Below are positions 1-9,264 of a stretch of DNA of 64,000 nt, piece by piece; position 1 is the first letter of the stretch; the number at the start of each line of letters is the position of its first letter. This DNA is from Streptomyces sp. NBS 14/10 (GTDB taxonomy: Bacteria; Actinomycetota; Actinomycetes; Streptomycetales; Streptomycetaceae). Location: NCBI RefSeq assembly GCF_002224125.1, contig NZ_NCSM01000031.1, positions 96,268-160,267 on the forward strand. Direction: 5' to 3'. The position numbers and the translations under genes were made by a program. Below the pieces are notes generated by a model, which saw nothing but the letters and a program-made list of their open reading frames with translations, did not search any database and was not told where the DNA came from.

Positions 1-125
1 AATGGATGCCTAACCGTGATGTGGTGAGGGGTGTTCCGTTATCCGGACCGCAACTCCGCTCAGCGGTGCACTCCGTCCGGTGGGCGGGACCGATGACGGG
101 GGTGTGACAGGGGTATTAAGGGGTG

Positions 126-932
126 TTACCAGGTGCTCGGGGCGGGCCCGGACTGCCGGCCGCCGGGCTGCGGCGGATAGCCGTACGAGGGGGCGGGCGG
201 GCCGGGCTGGGCCGCGCCGAAGGCGTCACGGTTGAAGAACGGGCGGGCGTTGGCCCGCATCCACAGGGCCACCGGGTCGTACTCGTCGGACATCGCGACC
301 GTGGAGACCGGCAGCCCGTCGGGCACCGCGCCGATCGACTGGCTCATCATCGCCCGCGCCGCCTCCACCCCGGCGGCGCCGGTGTCGAACAGGTCGAGCC
401 CGATCGCCAGATACGGGGCGCCGAGCGCGGGCTGCACCCAGGCGCGGCGCAGCGACCGCACCGCGGCCGTGCGGTGCGCGTTCTGCCCCAGCAGGGCATA
501 GAACTGGGGGATTTCAATGGCGGGCTCGCTGAGCCGCAGCGGCCCCGCGGGCAACAAGTCCAGGCCGCGGGCGATTCGGCGCAGATCGAGCCAGGGGATG
601 CCGACGCCGCCGCCGGGGGCGTGCGGATTGAGCCACAGGCCGTAGCGGTCGGGGAAGAGCGAGGACGCGATCTGGCGCCCGCCCACGACCTCATGGGCGC
701 GGTTCCAGCCGCTGGCGGCGAGCTCCTGGGCGGAGGTCACACAGGGGGCGTAGCCGAGCCCGGCGACGTCCATGTTTCCGTACTGCGCGTCGGGCGAGCC
801 GGGGGTGCCGTGCCACAGCAGCATCCAGACCTGGCCTTCGGCGAGCGCGTACAGCAGTGACTCGTAGGCGTCGTACCGGCCGGGAGCGACCTGCTGCAGC
901 ATCCGCTCGACGTGGCCGCCTCCCGCGCTCAC
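126..932 (-). CDS. sseB: SseB-family protein (enhanced serine sensitivity-like)
   Basis: Predicted 268-residue cytosolic protein of the SseB family, whose E. coli founder was named for enhanced serine sensitivity; the biochemical role is unknown. The SseB-like N-terminal half (QVWMLLWHG, then the DVAGLGYAPCVTS strip) and the C-terminal half (residues about 140-230, with DALPxS-like VPDGLPVSTVAMSDEYDP) are both present, followed by a Pro/Gly-rich tail. I use the GTG at 932 because a GAGAGGGG purine tract sits about 9 nt upstream and the encoded VSAGGGHVERML start fits what I recall of Streptomyces homologues; an ATG at 998 would add 22 unlikely residues. It lies 114 nt downstream of a second SseB-type gene in the same direction, so the two are probably co-transcribed. 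Nearby glycine/serine genes make the link to serine physiology plausible but unproven. Confidence 0.85.
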   Translation of the reverse strand: MSAGGGHVERMLQQVAPGRYDAYESLLYALAEGQVWMLLWHGTPGSPDAQYGNMDVAGLGYAPCVTSAQELAASGWNRAHEVVGGRQIASSLFPDRYGLWLNPHAPGGGVGIPWLDLRRIARGLDLLPAGPLRLSEPAIEIPQFYALLGQNAHRTAAVRSLRRAWVQPALGAPYLAIGLDLFDTGAAGVEAARAMMSQSIGAVPDGLPVSTVAMSDEYDPVALWMRANARPFFNRDAFGAAQPGPPAPSYGYPPQPGGRQSGPAPSTW

Positions 933-1046
933 CTGGGTCCGCCCCTCTCTCGGCCTGTCCACACACTTGGTCAGGGGCGCGCGACCGCGCCCCGGCACCG
1001 GTAATCCAACCAGCTTACGGGCCCTTGCAGTGGTCTCCAGGGCGAC

Positions 1047-1859
1047 TCAGCGGTCACGGTCGTAGAACGGTCGCACCCGTTCCCGTATCCAGTCCGCCAC
1101 CGGATCCTGCGCGATGTCCAGCAGAACGAGCTGGACCGTCCACGGCAGCGGTACGGCGCCGAGCGCGCGGCCGAGCGCTTCCACGGCGGTGGCCTGGCCC
1201 TCCGGGCCCGGAACGTCCAGCTCGACGCCGACGAACAGCGCGGGCGGCTCCCCCTCGACACTGGCCAGCGCGCGCCGGGCGGTCCGCAACCCGGCCACCT
1301 TGCCGAACTCGAGCCCGGCGGCGGCCAGGAAGTCGACCGGTTCGTCCTGCCAGTCCGGTTCGAAGAGACGCACCCGGCCGCCGGTGGCCGGACCGTCCAG
1401 CTCGCTGCGCCCGGCCCGGCACAGCTCGGCCACGGCCAGCGGCGGAAGCGGGACGCCGACCGGACCGCCCGGGTTCACCGCGATACCGAGCTGGGGCGGC
1501 AGACCGCGGGCGAATTCGACGGCCGGGGCGACGGTGAACGCCATATGGGCACCGACGATCTGCAGGAACTGCTGTTCGGAGCTGAACACCGGCACATACG
1601 CGCCGCCTTCGATCTCCATGGTGGGCAGGTCCAGGCCGTTGCTGTCCGGGCCGCCCCCGTTGGGCAGCGGCACCCAGATCCGGCTGCGGGCCAGAGTCTC
1701 GACGATGCGGGCGCCGGCGCCGGGGATGTCGACCGCGGCGACCAGCACCTCTTCCAGCTCATTGCCCGGAAACGCCGGAAACGCCGGAATCCCAGAAGAC
1801 GCACCGTCAGAAAACCCGCCGTGAGCCGGTACTGGACCGTGCTGCTCCGGGATGTTCAT
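1047..1859 (-). CDS. Second SseB-family protein
   Basis: Predicted 270-residue SseB-domain protein, paralogous to the downstream gene. The N-terminal SseB domain is visible from about residue 33 (NELEEVLVAAVDIPG, RIWVPLPNGG) through YVPVFSSEQQFLQI and the QLGIAVNPGG segment near residue 140; the C-terminal part (about 155-270) carries the SseB C-terminal pattern VALFVGVELDVPG and ends PVADWIRERVRPFYDRDR. No signal peptide or membrane segment. ATG at 1859 lies 237 nt from the divergent secreted-protein gene. Two adjacent SseB genes of different length suggest an old duplication or a two-subunit complex; no function can be assigned from sequence. Confidence 0.85.
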   Translation of the reverse strand: MNIPEQHGPVPAHGGFSDGASSGIPAFPAFPGNELEEVLVAAVDIPGAGARIVETLARSRIWVPLPNGGGPDSNGLDLPTMEIEGGAYVPVFSSEQQFLQIVGAHMAFTVAPAVEFARGLPPQLGIAVNPGGPVGVPLPPLAVAELCRAGRSELDGPATGGRVRLFEPDWQDEPVDFLAAAGLEFGKVAGLRTARRALASVEGEPPALFVGVELDVPGPEGQATAVEALGRALGAVPLPWTVQLVLLDIAQDPVADWIRERVRPFYDRDR

Positions 1860-2096
1860 TTCCGCTCAACCGCCATCTCGTCGGACCTGCACAGGCACCC
1901 TAACGGCTGCATCGCCGGGCGGCATCGGAGGCCGTCGATCTCCACAGCAAATCCCCAGGTCGAGGGGTGGGCGATGACCGAAGATGGGCGACTTGCGACC
2001 GCTTCGGACAGTAATCGTCGAGTTGCGCACGGTTTGCGCTCTTCGCACCGTGGTGTCGAGTACGCCCGTACGTCATCCACAGCGAAGGAAGGTCTC

Positions 2097-3491
2097 ATGA
2101 TCCGCGCGTCCCGCAAGGCCGAAGTACTCGTCACCTCCGTCATGGCCGGCTCCCTTCTGTTCGGCACCGCAGGCCTGTCCGCGGCCGCGGCCGGCGGGGG
2201 CGGGGGTTCGGCCGGTGCCAAGGCCCCGGCGCCCACCCCAGCGGCGCTCGCAGACACCCGGATGAGTCCCGCCCAGGTCCAGGCCATGCACGATCTGCGG
2301 GCCCTCCTCGAGCGGGTGACGGCCCTGGCCAAGGCGGTGGAGGAGGCCCCCAACGGGATGCTCTCCGAGGCCGACCTGGTCAAGCACGCGGCGGCGATCG
2401 ACAGCGCGGTGAAGGCCGCCCGCAAGTCGGCCGATGCGGCCATGACTCCGCGGGTGTCCGCGCGCGTTCAGGAGAAGGGCCGGGAGCACGTTCGCGACCG
2501 GATGCCGTCGGACGACCCCAACGAGGGCCAGAAGCAAGGCCAGAACCAGAACCAGGGTCAGGGCCAGGACCAAGGCCAGAACCAGGGTCAGGACCAGGAG
2601 CAGGGCCAGATCACCGTGCCGCCGCAGGCCGCCGATCAGGGACAGGCCGGACAGGGACAGGCCGGACAGGGACAGGCCGCCGATCAGGGACAGGCCGCTG
2701 GGCAGGGACAGGCCCAGATGCCGCCGCTCACCCCCCAGGCCCAGCCCACGGACGTCTCGACTGACCCGCTGGACGCGCTGCAGCGGGCGATCGACGACCT
2801 GCTGGACGCCATCGCCGCCGGCGACGAGGCCGCGGCCGCCGCGGCGCTCCCCCGTATCGCCGACGCCATCATCGAGCTGATCAGCTCCCTCGTCGGCCCG
2901 CTCCCGGGGATGGGCGAGCCGATGACGCCCCCGATGCTGCCGCTGCCGGACGAGGCGTCGACCCTCGCCGACGACGCGTCCGCGCTCGCCTCCCGGCCCA
3001 TCACGATGGCGGCCGCCGCGGAGCACACCACCCCCGAGCCCCGCGACGACGAGCACGGCAAGAAGGACCACGGAAAGAACGACCACGCCAAGGACGACCA
3101 CGGCAAGAAGGACGCCAAGAAGCAGGACGCCAAGAAGCAGGAAGCGGGGAAGCGCGACACCAAGCCCAGCGACACCAAGCCCGGCACCGCCAAGCCCGCC
3201 GACCCCGGCACCGCCAAGCCCGGCACCAAGCCCGCCACCCCCGCGGACCCCGGCACCGCCAAGCCCGGAACCGACGAGCCCGGCGCCCAGAAGCCCGGCG
3301 CCGACAAGCCCGGCGCTCAGAAGCCCGCCACGAAACCGGACGCGAAGAAGCCCGGTACGCAGCGCCCCAGCACGACGGTCCCCAGCCCCCTGTCCGCTCT
3401 TGTGCCCGCCGCGCCCAAGCTGGCCGAGGACGACTCCGTGGCTCCCATGCCGCTGCCCCACCCGGTCGAGGCGACCGTCGAGGCTCCTTGA
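2097..3491 (+). CDS. Secreted low-complexity Gln/Lys/Pro-rich protein
   Basis: Predicted 464-residue exported protein of unknown function. The ATG at 2097 is preceded by GAAGGAAGG and starts a Sec signal peptide (basic n-region, hydrophobic core to about residue 28 ending in SAAAA). A helical segment (about 60-135) is followed by GQ/NQ/DQ repeats at about 143-210, a second helical region with DALQRAIDDLLDAIAAGDEAAAAAALPRIADAI character, a His/Asp/Lys-rich block (HGKKDHGKNDHAKDDHGKKD), and Pro/Lys/Gly repeats (PGTAKP, PGAQKP) to near the end. No LPXTG motif or C-terminal membrane helix, so it is probably released or held to the wall by charge. The repeats may have been mis-tracked in a longer upstream reading frame that starts at 1545, which I reject because it lacks a ribosome site. 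Divergent from the sseB pair. Confidence 0.75.
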   Translation: MIRASRKAEVLVTSVMAGSLLFGTAGLSAAAAGGGGGSAGAKAPAPTPAALADTRMSPAQVQAMHDLRALLERVTALAKAVEEAPNGMLSEADLVKHAAAIDSAVKAARKSADAAMTPRVSARVQEKGREHVRDRMPSDDPNEGQKQGQNQNQGQGQDQGQNQGQDQEQGQITVPPQAADQGQAGQGQAGQGQAADQGQAAGQGQAQMPPLTPQAQPTDVSTDPLDALQRAIDDLLDAIAAGDEAAAAAALPRIADAIIELISSLVGPLPGMGEPMTPPMLPLPDEASTLADDASALASRPITMAAAAEHTTPEPRDDEHGKKDHGKNDHAKDDHGKKDAKKQDAKKQEAGKRDTKPSDTKPGTAKPADPGTAKPGTKPATPADPGTAKPGTDEPGAQKPGADKPGAQKPATKPDAKKPGTQRPSTTVPSPLSALVPAAPKLAEDDSVAPMPLPHPVEATVEAP

Positions 3492-3519
3492 CGGCAGCGC
3501 TCCGCCGTCCCGCCGCGCG

Positions 3520-4254
3520 TCACTCGAAGCCGATGCGGCGCAGCGCGCTCACGGCCGCCCGATCCAGCAGCGCCACCGAGGCGCAGCCTTCGGGCGGCCG
3601 TCCGCGTTCGGCGGCGGCGACCAGCCGTCCCACCGCGCGGCGGTGCCGTACGAAGGCGTAGCGGGAGACCCCGCGGCCGCGGGCGGCCTGCCCCTGCAGG
3701 GCCACCGCGGCCTCCACGTCCAGCAGCACCATGTGCAGCCGGCGGCCGGTGCGCCGGGCGTCGCGGGCCAGCCAGCGGCGGACCCAGGAGAGCGTGCCGC
3801 AGTCGTGCACCACGACGCTCGCGCCGGAGCGCAGCGCCCGGCGCAGCCCGGCGTAGTGGGCGTAGCGCACCAGCGGGCGGTAAAGGGCGTACGGCAGCCA
3901 GCGGGGCAGCCGCCGCTCCCAGCGCTCGCGGGTGTCCTGTGAGTCCACTCGCAGCACAGCGCGCCCGCTCTGGTCCAGTCGGGGCACGGCCCGGCCGATC
4001 ATGGTGGTCTTGCCGCTGCCGGGCAGCCCGGAGGCGACCACCACGTCCCCCGCTCGGTAGCGCAGCTCCCGCGCGCCGGGCCCGGTCGCTGCCCCAGCCG
4101 GGCCACCGTCGCCGTCGCCGTCGCCGCGGCGCAGATCGTGCACGGGCGCCCTGCGCCCCGGCCTGAGCGCACCTGCGGTCGGGGCCGTGCCCTGCCTCAC
4201 CGGCAGGGGCCCCCATGTCGTCGTCGCGTACGTACCCTGCCCCTGCCCGTGCAC
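3520..4254 (-). CDS. P-loop ATPase / kinase-like protein (zeta-toxin-like fold)
   Basis: Predicted 244-residue cytosolic protein with a single P-loop near residues 74-81 (GLPGSGKT) in the AAA_33/zeta-toxin-like nucleotide kinase group. A D-S-Q-D element after the P-loop, HDCGTLSWVRRWLAR and the LHMVLLDVEAAVALQGQ strand fit a small-molecule or nucleotide kinase fold; the substrate is unknown. The first 60 residues are low complexity. GTG at 4254 is preceded by AGGAGG with 9 nt spacing, and a TTGACA hexamer lies on the same strand at 4306-4301. No antitoxin-like partner is adjacent, so I do not call it a toxin. It is divergent from the glycine riboswitch operon. Confidence 0.8.
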   Translation of the reverse strand: MHGQGQGTYATTTWGPLPVRQGTAPTAGALRPGRRAPVHDLRRGDGDGDGGPAGAATGPGARELRYRAGDVVVASGLPGSGKTTMIGRAVPRLDQSGRAVLRVDSQDTRERWERRLPRWLPYALYRPLVRYAHYAGLRRALRSGASVVVHDCGTLSWVRRWLARDARRTGRRLHMVLLDVEAAVALQGQAARGRGVSRYAFVRHRRAVGRLVAAAERGRPPEGCASVALLDRAAVSALRRIGFE

Positions 4255-4470
4255 CGTGATCGTCCTCCTAGGTCGGTCACTGCGGCTCGTTCCCGAAGAG
4301 TGTCAAGAAAAGGTAATGTCCAGCAAGGTGGTATTGCTGTGGGCTGGGCCTTCATGCCCTGTGAGGCCGGGTGTCCCGGGGTGAAAGCCGTTCTGCCCGC
4401 TCGGCTCTTCCCTTCTCGGGCGTACGTGCGATGATGTTGCGCGCAACTCCATACCGGCCGCTTGAATCCG

Positions 4471-4684
4471 CGCGGGAGAGTCCTCGGCCACCGGCAGCAG
4501 TGCCGGCCGTCCGGGGCGCCGAAGGAGCAAGTCCTCCCTTGAATCTCTCAGGCCCCGATACCGCGTGGACGAGGCAGATCTGAAAAGCGAGCCGCTGGCG
4601 TGGCTCCACCCACGGTGCAAGCCGGACCGCTCGAAGGAGTGGGTCACGGCGAACCTCTCAGGTTCCGATGACAGATGGGGAGGA
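4471..4684 (+). ncRNA. Tandem glycine riboswitch
   Basis: Leader RNA of the gcvT operon. Two consecutive glycine aptamers are recognisable: the first starts with GCGGGAGAG (4471), contains GCGCCGAAGGAGCAA (4516-4530) and CTCTCAGG (4545-4552); the second contains CGAAGGAG (4632-4639) and CTCTCAGG (4655-4662) and ends near GATGGGGAGGA. The aptamers are separated by a short linker, the classical arrangement. In actinobacteria such switches normally turn on glycine-cleavage genes when glycine is high. It ends about 50 nt before the gcvT start, so control could be at termination or translation; I see no U-run terminator after it, which leans to the latter. Exact helix ends are estimates. Confidence 0.9.
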
Positions 4685-4733
4685 CACGTTCCCCGTCGTC
4701 CTCGTAGCCGTCCCCGCCCTGGAGCCAGCACTC

Positions 4734-5855
4734 ATGCCCCATGCCTCAAGCCCCCGCCGCACCGCCCTGGACGCGGTGCACCGCGCGCTGGGTGCCACCA
4801 TGACCGACTTCGCCGGCTGGGACATGCCGCTGCGCTACGGCAGCGAGCGCGATGAGCACACCGCGGTGCGCACCCGCGCCGGCCTCTTCGACCTCTCCCA
4901 TATGGGCGAGATCACACTGACCGGCCCACAGGCCGGCGCCGCCCTGGACCGGGCGCTGGTGGGCCATCTGTCGGCGCTCGCCGTCGGCCGCGCCCGCTAC
5001 ACCATGATCTGCGACGCCGACGGCGGCATCCTGGACGATCTGATCGTCTACCGCCTCGGCGAGCAGGAGTTCCTGGTGGTCGCCAACGCCTCGAACGCCC
5101 AGGTCGTGCTGGACGTGCTCACCGAGCGCGCCGAGGGCCTGGACGCGGCCGTACGGGACGACCGGGAGGCGTACGCGCTGATCGCCGTCCAGGGACCGGC
5201 GTCCGCGACGATCCTGACGGGCCTGACCGACGCCGATCTGGACGGCCTCAAGTACTACGCGGGTCAGCCCGGCACGGTCGCCGGCGTCCCGGCGCTGATC
5301 GCCCGTACCGGCTACACGGGCGAGGACGGCTTCGAGCTGTTCGTCTCGCCGGGCGACGCCGAGCGGCTGTGGCAGGCGCTGACCGAGGCGGGGGCCCCGG
5401 CCGGGCTGGTCCCGTGCGGTCTTTCCTGCCGGGACACGCTGCGCCTGGAGGCCGGGATGCCGCTGTACGGGCATGAGCTGACCCGCGCCACCACGCCGTT
5501 CGACGCGGGGCTCGGCCGGGTGGTGAAGTTCGACAAGCCCGGTGACTTCGTCGGACGCCAGGCCCTGGAGGCGGCGGCGCGGCGGGCCGAGACCGACCCG
5601 CCGCGGGTGCTGGTCGGCCTGGTCGCGGCGGGCCGCCGGGTCCCGCGCGCCGGGTACGCGGTGGTCGGCGCGGACGGCGCGGTGATCGGCGAGGTCACCT
5701 CCGGCGCGCCCTCGCCGACCCTCGGCAAGCCGATCGCGATCGCGTATGTGGACGCCGCGCATGCCGCGCCGGGGACGGCGGGAGTGTCGGTGGACATTCG
5801 CGGTACCCATGAGCCGTACGAGGTCGTCGCCCTCCCCTTCTACAAGCGGCGCTGA
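4734..5855 (+). CDS. gcvT: Glycine cleavage system T protein (aminomethyltransferase)
   Basis: 373-residue tetrahydrofolate-dependent aminomethyltransferase: it takes the aminomethyl group from lipoylated GcvH, releasing ammonia and making 5,10-methylene-THF. Family marks are [12 protein letters not shown] near residue 23, [10 protein letters not shown], the [18 protein letters not shown] motif, the [12 protein letters not shown] stretch and the C-terminal barrel with [21 protein letters not shown]. Length matches the family. I choose the ATG at 4734 (GGAG 9 nt upstream) over an in-frame ATG at 4668, which lies inside the riboswitch. First gene of the riboswitch-controlled group; gcvP is not in the window. 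Confidence 0.97.
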   Translation: MPHASSPRRTALDAVHRALGATMTDFAGWDMPLRYGSERDEHTAVRTRAGLFDLSHMGEITLTGPQAGAALDRALVGHLSALAVGRARYTMICDADGGILDDLIVYRLGEQEFLVVANASNAQVVLDVLTERAEGLDAAVRDDREAYALIAVQGPASATILTGLTDADLDGLKYYAGQPGTVAGVPALIARTGYTGEDGFELFVSPGDAERLWQALTEAGAPAGLVPCGLSCRDTLRLEAGMPLYGHELTRATTPFDAGLGRVVKFDKPGDFVGRQALEAAARRAETDPPRVLVGLVAAGRRVPRAGYAVVGADGAVIGEVTSGAPSPTLGKPIAIAYVDAAHAAPGTAGVSVDIRGTHEPYEVVALPFYKRR

Positions 5856-5944
5856 GCCATCCCGCACATTCCCCGCGTACCGCCTGTCCCATCAGGCAAG
5901 ACGCGTTTCCCAAGCACTCCCCCGTATCCAGGAGAATCGGACCT

Positions 5945-6325
5945 ATGAACAACCCCCAGCAGCTGCGTTACAGCAAGGAGCACGAGTGGCTGTCGGCCGC
6001 CGGCGAGGACGGTGTGTCGACGGTCGGTATCACCGAGTTCGCGGCCAACTCGCTCGGCGATGTCGTCTTCGTCCAGCTTCCGGAGGTCGGCACGACGGTC
6101 ACCGCGGGTGAGACCTGCGGTGAGCTGGAGTCCACGAAGTCCGTCAGCGATCTTTACGCGCCGGTCACCGGCGAGGTCACGGAGATCAACGAGGACGTGG
6201 TGAACGACCCGGCGCTGGTGAATTCCGCCCCCTTCGAGGGCGGCTGGCTGTTCAAGGTGAGGGTGACGGACGAGCCGGACGAGCTGCTCTCCGCCGACGA
6301 GTACGCCGCCTTCACCGAAAACTGA
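5945..6325 (+). CDS. gcvH: Glycine cleavage system H protein (lipoyl carrier)
   Basis: 126-residue lipoyl-carrier protein that shuttles the aminomethyl intermediate between GcvP, GcvT and the lipoamide dehydrogenase. The lipoylated lysine is K65 in [20 protein letters not shown], the diagnostic GcvH signature, and KEHEWL near the N-terminus is also typical. Length is normal. ATG is preceded by CCAGGAGAATC. It sits 89 nt after gcvT and 24 nt before glyA and so is part of the same operon under the glycine riboswitch. Confidence 0.97.
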   Translation: MNNPQQLRYSKEHEWLSAAGEDGVSTVGITEFAANSLGDVVFVQLPEVGTTVTAGETCGELESTKSVSDLYAPVTGEVTEINEDVVNDPALVNSAPFEGGWLFKVRVTDEPDELLSADEYAAFTEN

Positions 6326-6349
6326 CCCTCTCCTTCGATCGGGACCCTG

Positions 6350-7615
6350 ATGTCGCTTCTCAACAGCTCCCTGCACGAGCTCGACCCGGACGTAGCCGCC
6401 GCGGTCGACGCCGAACTCCACCGCCAGCAGTCCACCCTGGAGATGATCGCTTCGGAGAACTTCGCTCCGGTCGCGGTCATGGAGGCCCAGGGCTCGGTCC
6501 TGACCAACAAGTACGCCGAGGGCTACCCGGGCCGCCGCTACTACGGCGGCTGTGAGCACGTCGACGTGGTCGAGCAGATCGCCATCGACCGCGTCAAGGC
6601 GCTCTTCGGCGCCGAGGCCGCCAACGTCCAGCCGCACTCCGGCGCCCAGGCGAACGCGGCCGCGATGTTCGCGCTGCTCTCCCCCGGCGACACCATCCTG
6701 GGCCTGAACCTGGCGCACGGTGGTCATCTCACCCACGGGATGAAGATCAACTTCTCCGGCAAGCTCTACAACGTGGTGCCCTACCACGTGGACGCCGAGA
6801 CCGGCCTGGTCGACATGGAGGAGGTCGAGCGGCTGGCCAAGGAGCACCGCCCGAAGCTGGTGATCGCGGGCTGGTCGGCGTACCCGCGCCAGCTGGACTT
6901 CGCGGCGTTCCGCCGGATCGCGGACGAGGTCGGCGCGTACCTGATGGTGGACATGGCCCACTTCGCCGGTCTGGTGGCGGCCGGGCTGCACCCCTCCCCG
7001 GTGCCGCACGCCCATGTGGTGACCACCACCACCCACAAGACCCTCGGCGGCCCGCGCGGCGGGGTGATCCTCTCCACGGCCGAACTGGCCAAGAAGATCA
7101 ACTCCGCGGTCTTCCCGGGTCAGCAGGGCGGCCCGCTGGAGCATGTGGTCGCGGCGAAGGCCGTGGCCTTCAAGATCGCGGCGGGCGAGGAGTTCAAGGA
7201 GCGCCAGCAGCGCACCCTCGAAGGCGCGCGGCTCCTGGCCGACCGGCTCACCCAGCCCGATGTGGCCAAGGCCGGGGTCGCCGTGCTGTCCGGCGGCACC
7301 GACGTCCACCTCGTCCTGGTCGACCTGCGCGACTCGGAGCTGGACGGCCGGCAGGCCGAGGACCGCCTCCACGAGATCGGCATCACGGTCAACCGCAACG
7401 CCATCCCGAACGACCCGCGCCCCCCGATGGTCACCTCCGGTCTGCGCATCGGCACCCCGGCGCTGGCCACCCGCGGCTTCACCGCCGACGACTTCCGCGA
7501 GGTCGCCGACATCATCGCCGAGGCGTTGCTGCCGTCCCACGACACGAAGGCGCTGAAGGCGCGCGTCACCGCGCTCGCCGACAAGCACCCGCTGTACCCG
7601 GACCTGAAGAAGTAA
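6350..7615 (+). CDS. glyA: Serine hydroxymethyltransferase
   Basis: 421-residue PLP enzyme interconverting serine and glycine with THF/5,10-methylene-[14 protein letters not shown], the [18 protein letters not shown] substrate loop, [14 protein letters not shown] and the PLP lysine K230 in [13 protein letters not shown] are all intact. Length is normal for the family. Placed 24 nt after gcvH, it would use the methylene-THF made by the cleavage system to turn a second glycine into serine, which the next gene (sdaA) deaminates. Streptomyces often has another glyA copy elsewhere; this one is the glycine-inducible catabolic form by context. Confidence 0.97.
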   Translation: MSLLNSSLHELDPDVAAAVDAELHRQQSTLEMIASENFAPVAVMEAQGSVLTNKYAEGYPGRRYYGGCEHVDVVEQIAIDRVKALFGAEAANVQPHSGAQANAAAMFALLSPGDTILGLNLAHGGHLTHGMKINFSGKLYNVVPYHVDAETGLVDMEEVERLAKEHRPKLVIAGWSAYPRQLDFAAFRRIADEVGAYLMVDMAHFAGLVAAGLHPSPVPHAHVVTTTTHKTLGGPRGGVILSTAELAKKINSAVFPGQQGGPLEHVVAAKAVAFKIAAGEEFKERQQRTLEGARLLADRLTQPDVAKAGVAVLSGGTDVHLVLVDLRDSELDGRQAEDRLHEIGITVNRNAIPNDPRPPMVTSGLRIGTPALATRGFTADDFREVADIIAEALLPSHDTKALKARVTALADKHPLYPDLKK

Positions 7616-7672
7616 CGGCCCGGGAAGGCCGGAAAGGCGGGTGGGGGCGCACACCTCAGCGCCCCCACCCAC

Positions 7673-7756
7673 CCCGCACGCACCCACCGTGCAGAGCAGA
7701 CGCACCACGCACACACCACCGTGCGGACGCACCACGCACCCACCGTGCAGACGCAA
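7673..7756 (+). repeat. Imperfect tandem repeats between glyA and sdaA
   Basis: Three imperfect copies of a 24-27 bp unit built on GCACGCACCCACCGTGCAGAC fill most of the 152-nt glyA-sdaA spacer. Each copy contains short GCAC...GTGC inverted arms that could form small hairpins, and the last copy ends directly before the AAGGAG ribosome site of sdaA. Could be a regulatory RNA element, a processing site, or simply slippage repeats. Confidence 0.6.
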
Positions 7757-7767
7757 GGAGTTCACCG

Positions 7768-9162
7768 GTGGCCATCTCCGTCTTCGATCTCTTCTCGATC
7801 GGCATCGGCCCGTCCAGTTCCCATACGGTCGGCCCGATGCGGGCCGCGAGGATGTTCGTCCGCCGGCTGAAGAACGACGGCCTGCTCGCCCACACCACCG
7901 CCGTACGCGCCGAGCTCTTCGGCTCCCTCGGCGCCACCGGCCACGGCCACGGCACCCCCAAGGCCGTACTCCTCGGTCTCGAAGGCCACTCCCCGCGCAC
8001 CGTGAACGTCGAGACCGCCGACGACGAGGTGGAACGCATCCGCACCAGCAAGCGGCTGCGGCTGCTCGGCGCGGAGATCGGCGCCGAGCACGAGATCGAC
8101 TTCGACGAGTCCGCCGAGCTGGTCCTGCACCGCCGCCGCTCGCTGCCGTACCACGCCAACGGCATGACCCTCTTCGCGTACGACACCGAAGGTCTCCCCC
8201 TCCTGGAGAAGACGTACTACTCCGTCGGCGGCGGCTTCGTCGTGGACGAGGACGCGGTCGGCGCGGACCGCATCAAGCTCGACGACACCGTGCTGAAGTA
8301 CCCCTTCCGCACCGGCGACGAGCTGCTGCGGCTGTCCCACGAGACCGGCCTGTCCATCTCGGCCCTGATGCTGGAGAACGAGAAGGCCTGGCGCACCGAG
8401 GCCGAGATCCGCGCGGGTCTGCTGGAGATCTGGCAGGTCATGCGCGGCTGCGTCGAACGCGGCATGTCCCGCGAGGGCATCCTCCCCGGCGGCCTCAAGG
8501 TCCGCCGCCGCGCCGCCACCGCCGCCCGCGCACTGCGCGCCGAGGGCGACCCGGCCACCCGCGCCATGGAGTGGGTCACCCTGTACGCCATGGCCGTCAA
8601 CGAGGAGAACGCCGCGGGCGGCCGCGTGGTCACCGCCCCCACCAACGGCGCGGCCGGCATCATCCCCGCCGTCCTCCACTACTACACGCACTTCGTGCCG
8701 GGCTCCGACCCCGAATCCGACGAGGACGGCATCGTCCGCTTCCTCCTCGCCGCGGGCGCCATCGGCATGCTCTTCAAGGAGAACGCCTCCATCTCCGGCG
8801 CCGAGGTCGGCTGCCAGGGCGAGGTCGGCTCCGCCTGCTCCATGGCCGCCGGCGGCCTCGCCGAGGTCCTGGGCGGCTCCCCCGAACAGGTCGAGAACGC
8901 CGCCGAGATCGGCATGGAACACAACCTCGGCCTCACCTGCGACCCGGTCGGCGGCCTCGTCCAGATCCCCTGCATCGAGCGCAACGGCATGGCCTCGGTG
9001 AAGGCCGTCACGGCGGCCCGTATGGCGCTGCGCGGCGACGGACGGCACCACGTCTCCCTCGACAAGGTCATCAAGACCATGAAGGAGACGGGCGCCGATA
9101 TGAAGGTCAAGTACAAGGAGACGGCGCGGGGCGGGCTCGCGGTGAACGTCATCGAGTGCTGA
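7768..9162 (+). CDS. sdaA: L-serine ammonia-lyase (iron-sulfur type)
   Basis: 464-residue single-chain L-serine dehydratase converting serine to pyruvate and ammonia. It starts with the family N-terminus ([23 protein letters not shown]) and has the fused alpha domain with [15 protein letters not shown] and the cysteine set [19 protein letters not shown] and IPCIERN that ligates the oxygen-labile [4Fe-4S] cluster. GTG at 7768 follows AAGGAG at 7755-7760. Downstream of glyA in the same direction; together gcvTH-glyA-sdaA would convert glycine to serine to pyruvate. The repeat-filled leader may give it separate control. Confidence 0.96.
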   Translation: MAISVFDLFSIGIGPSSSHTVGPMRAARMFVRRLKNDGLLAHTTAVRAELFGSLGATGHGHGTPKAVLLGLEGHSPRTVNVETADDEVERIRTSKRLRLLGAEIGAEHEIDFDESAELVLHRRRSLPYHANGMTLFAYDTEGLPLLEKTYYSVGGGFVVDEDAVGADRIKLDDTVLKYPFRTGDELLRLSHETGLSISALMLENEKAWRTEAEIRAGLLEIWQVMRGCVERGMSREGILPGGLKVRRRAATAARALRAEGDPATRAMEWVTLYAMAVNEENAAGGRVVTAPTNGAAGIIPAVLHYYTHFVPGSDPESDEDGIVRFLLAAGAIGMLFKENASISGAEVGCQGEVGSACSMAAGGLAEVLGGSPEQVENAAEIGMEHNLGLTCDPVGGLVQIPCIERNGMASVKAVTAARMALRGDGRHHVSLDKVIKTMKETGADMKVKYKETARGGLAVNVIEC

Positions 9163-9264
9163 CCGTCTGCCACCAACCACCCCACGCTGATAGCGTCGTC
9201 CGGCGGTCAGCGGCCGCCCAGCCACCGTCTGCGGGGGCTGCTGAGGCGGAGGGAGACGCTACAC

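Noticed and set aside
2530..3370. CRISPR-like regular repeats in the GQ and PGTAKP region
   Set aside because: Units are short, of variable length and in frame with a protein; no spacers, no cas genes.
2073..3461. Minus-strand 462-codon frame rich in Gly/Leu
   Set aside because: It mirrors the repeat protein on the other strand and has no family motifs.
1545..3491. A 648-codon frame running from 1545 through the secreted-protein gene
   Set aside because: The first 184 codons lack a ribosome site and overlap the opposite sseB gene; the signal peptide and GAAGGAAGG point to the ATG at 2097.
3520..4254. Zeta-toxin toxin-antitoxin call
   Set aside because: Only the P-loop fold is shared; no antitoxin gene is next to it.
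7673..7756. CRISPR-like array between glyA and sdaA
   Set aside because: The three copies are contiguous with no spacer sequences.
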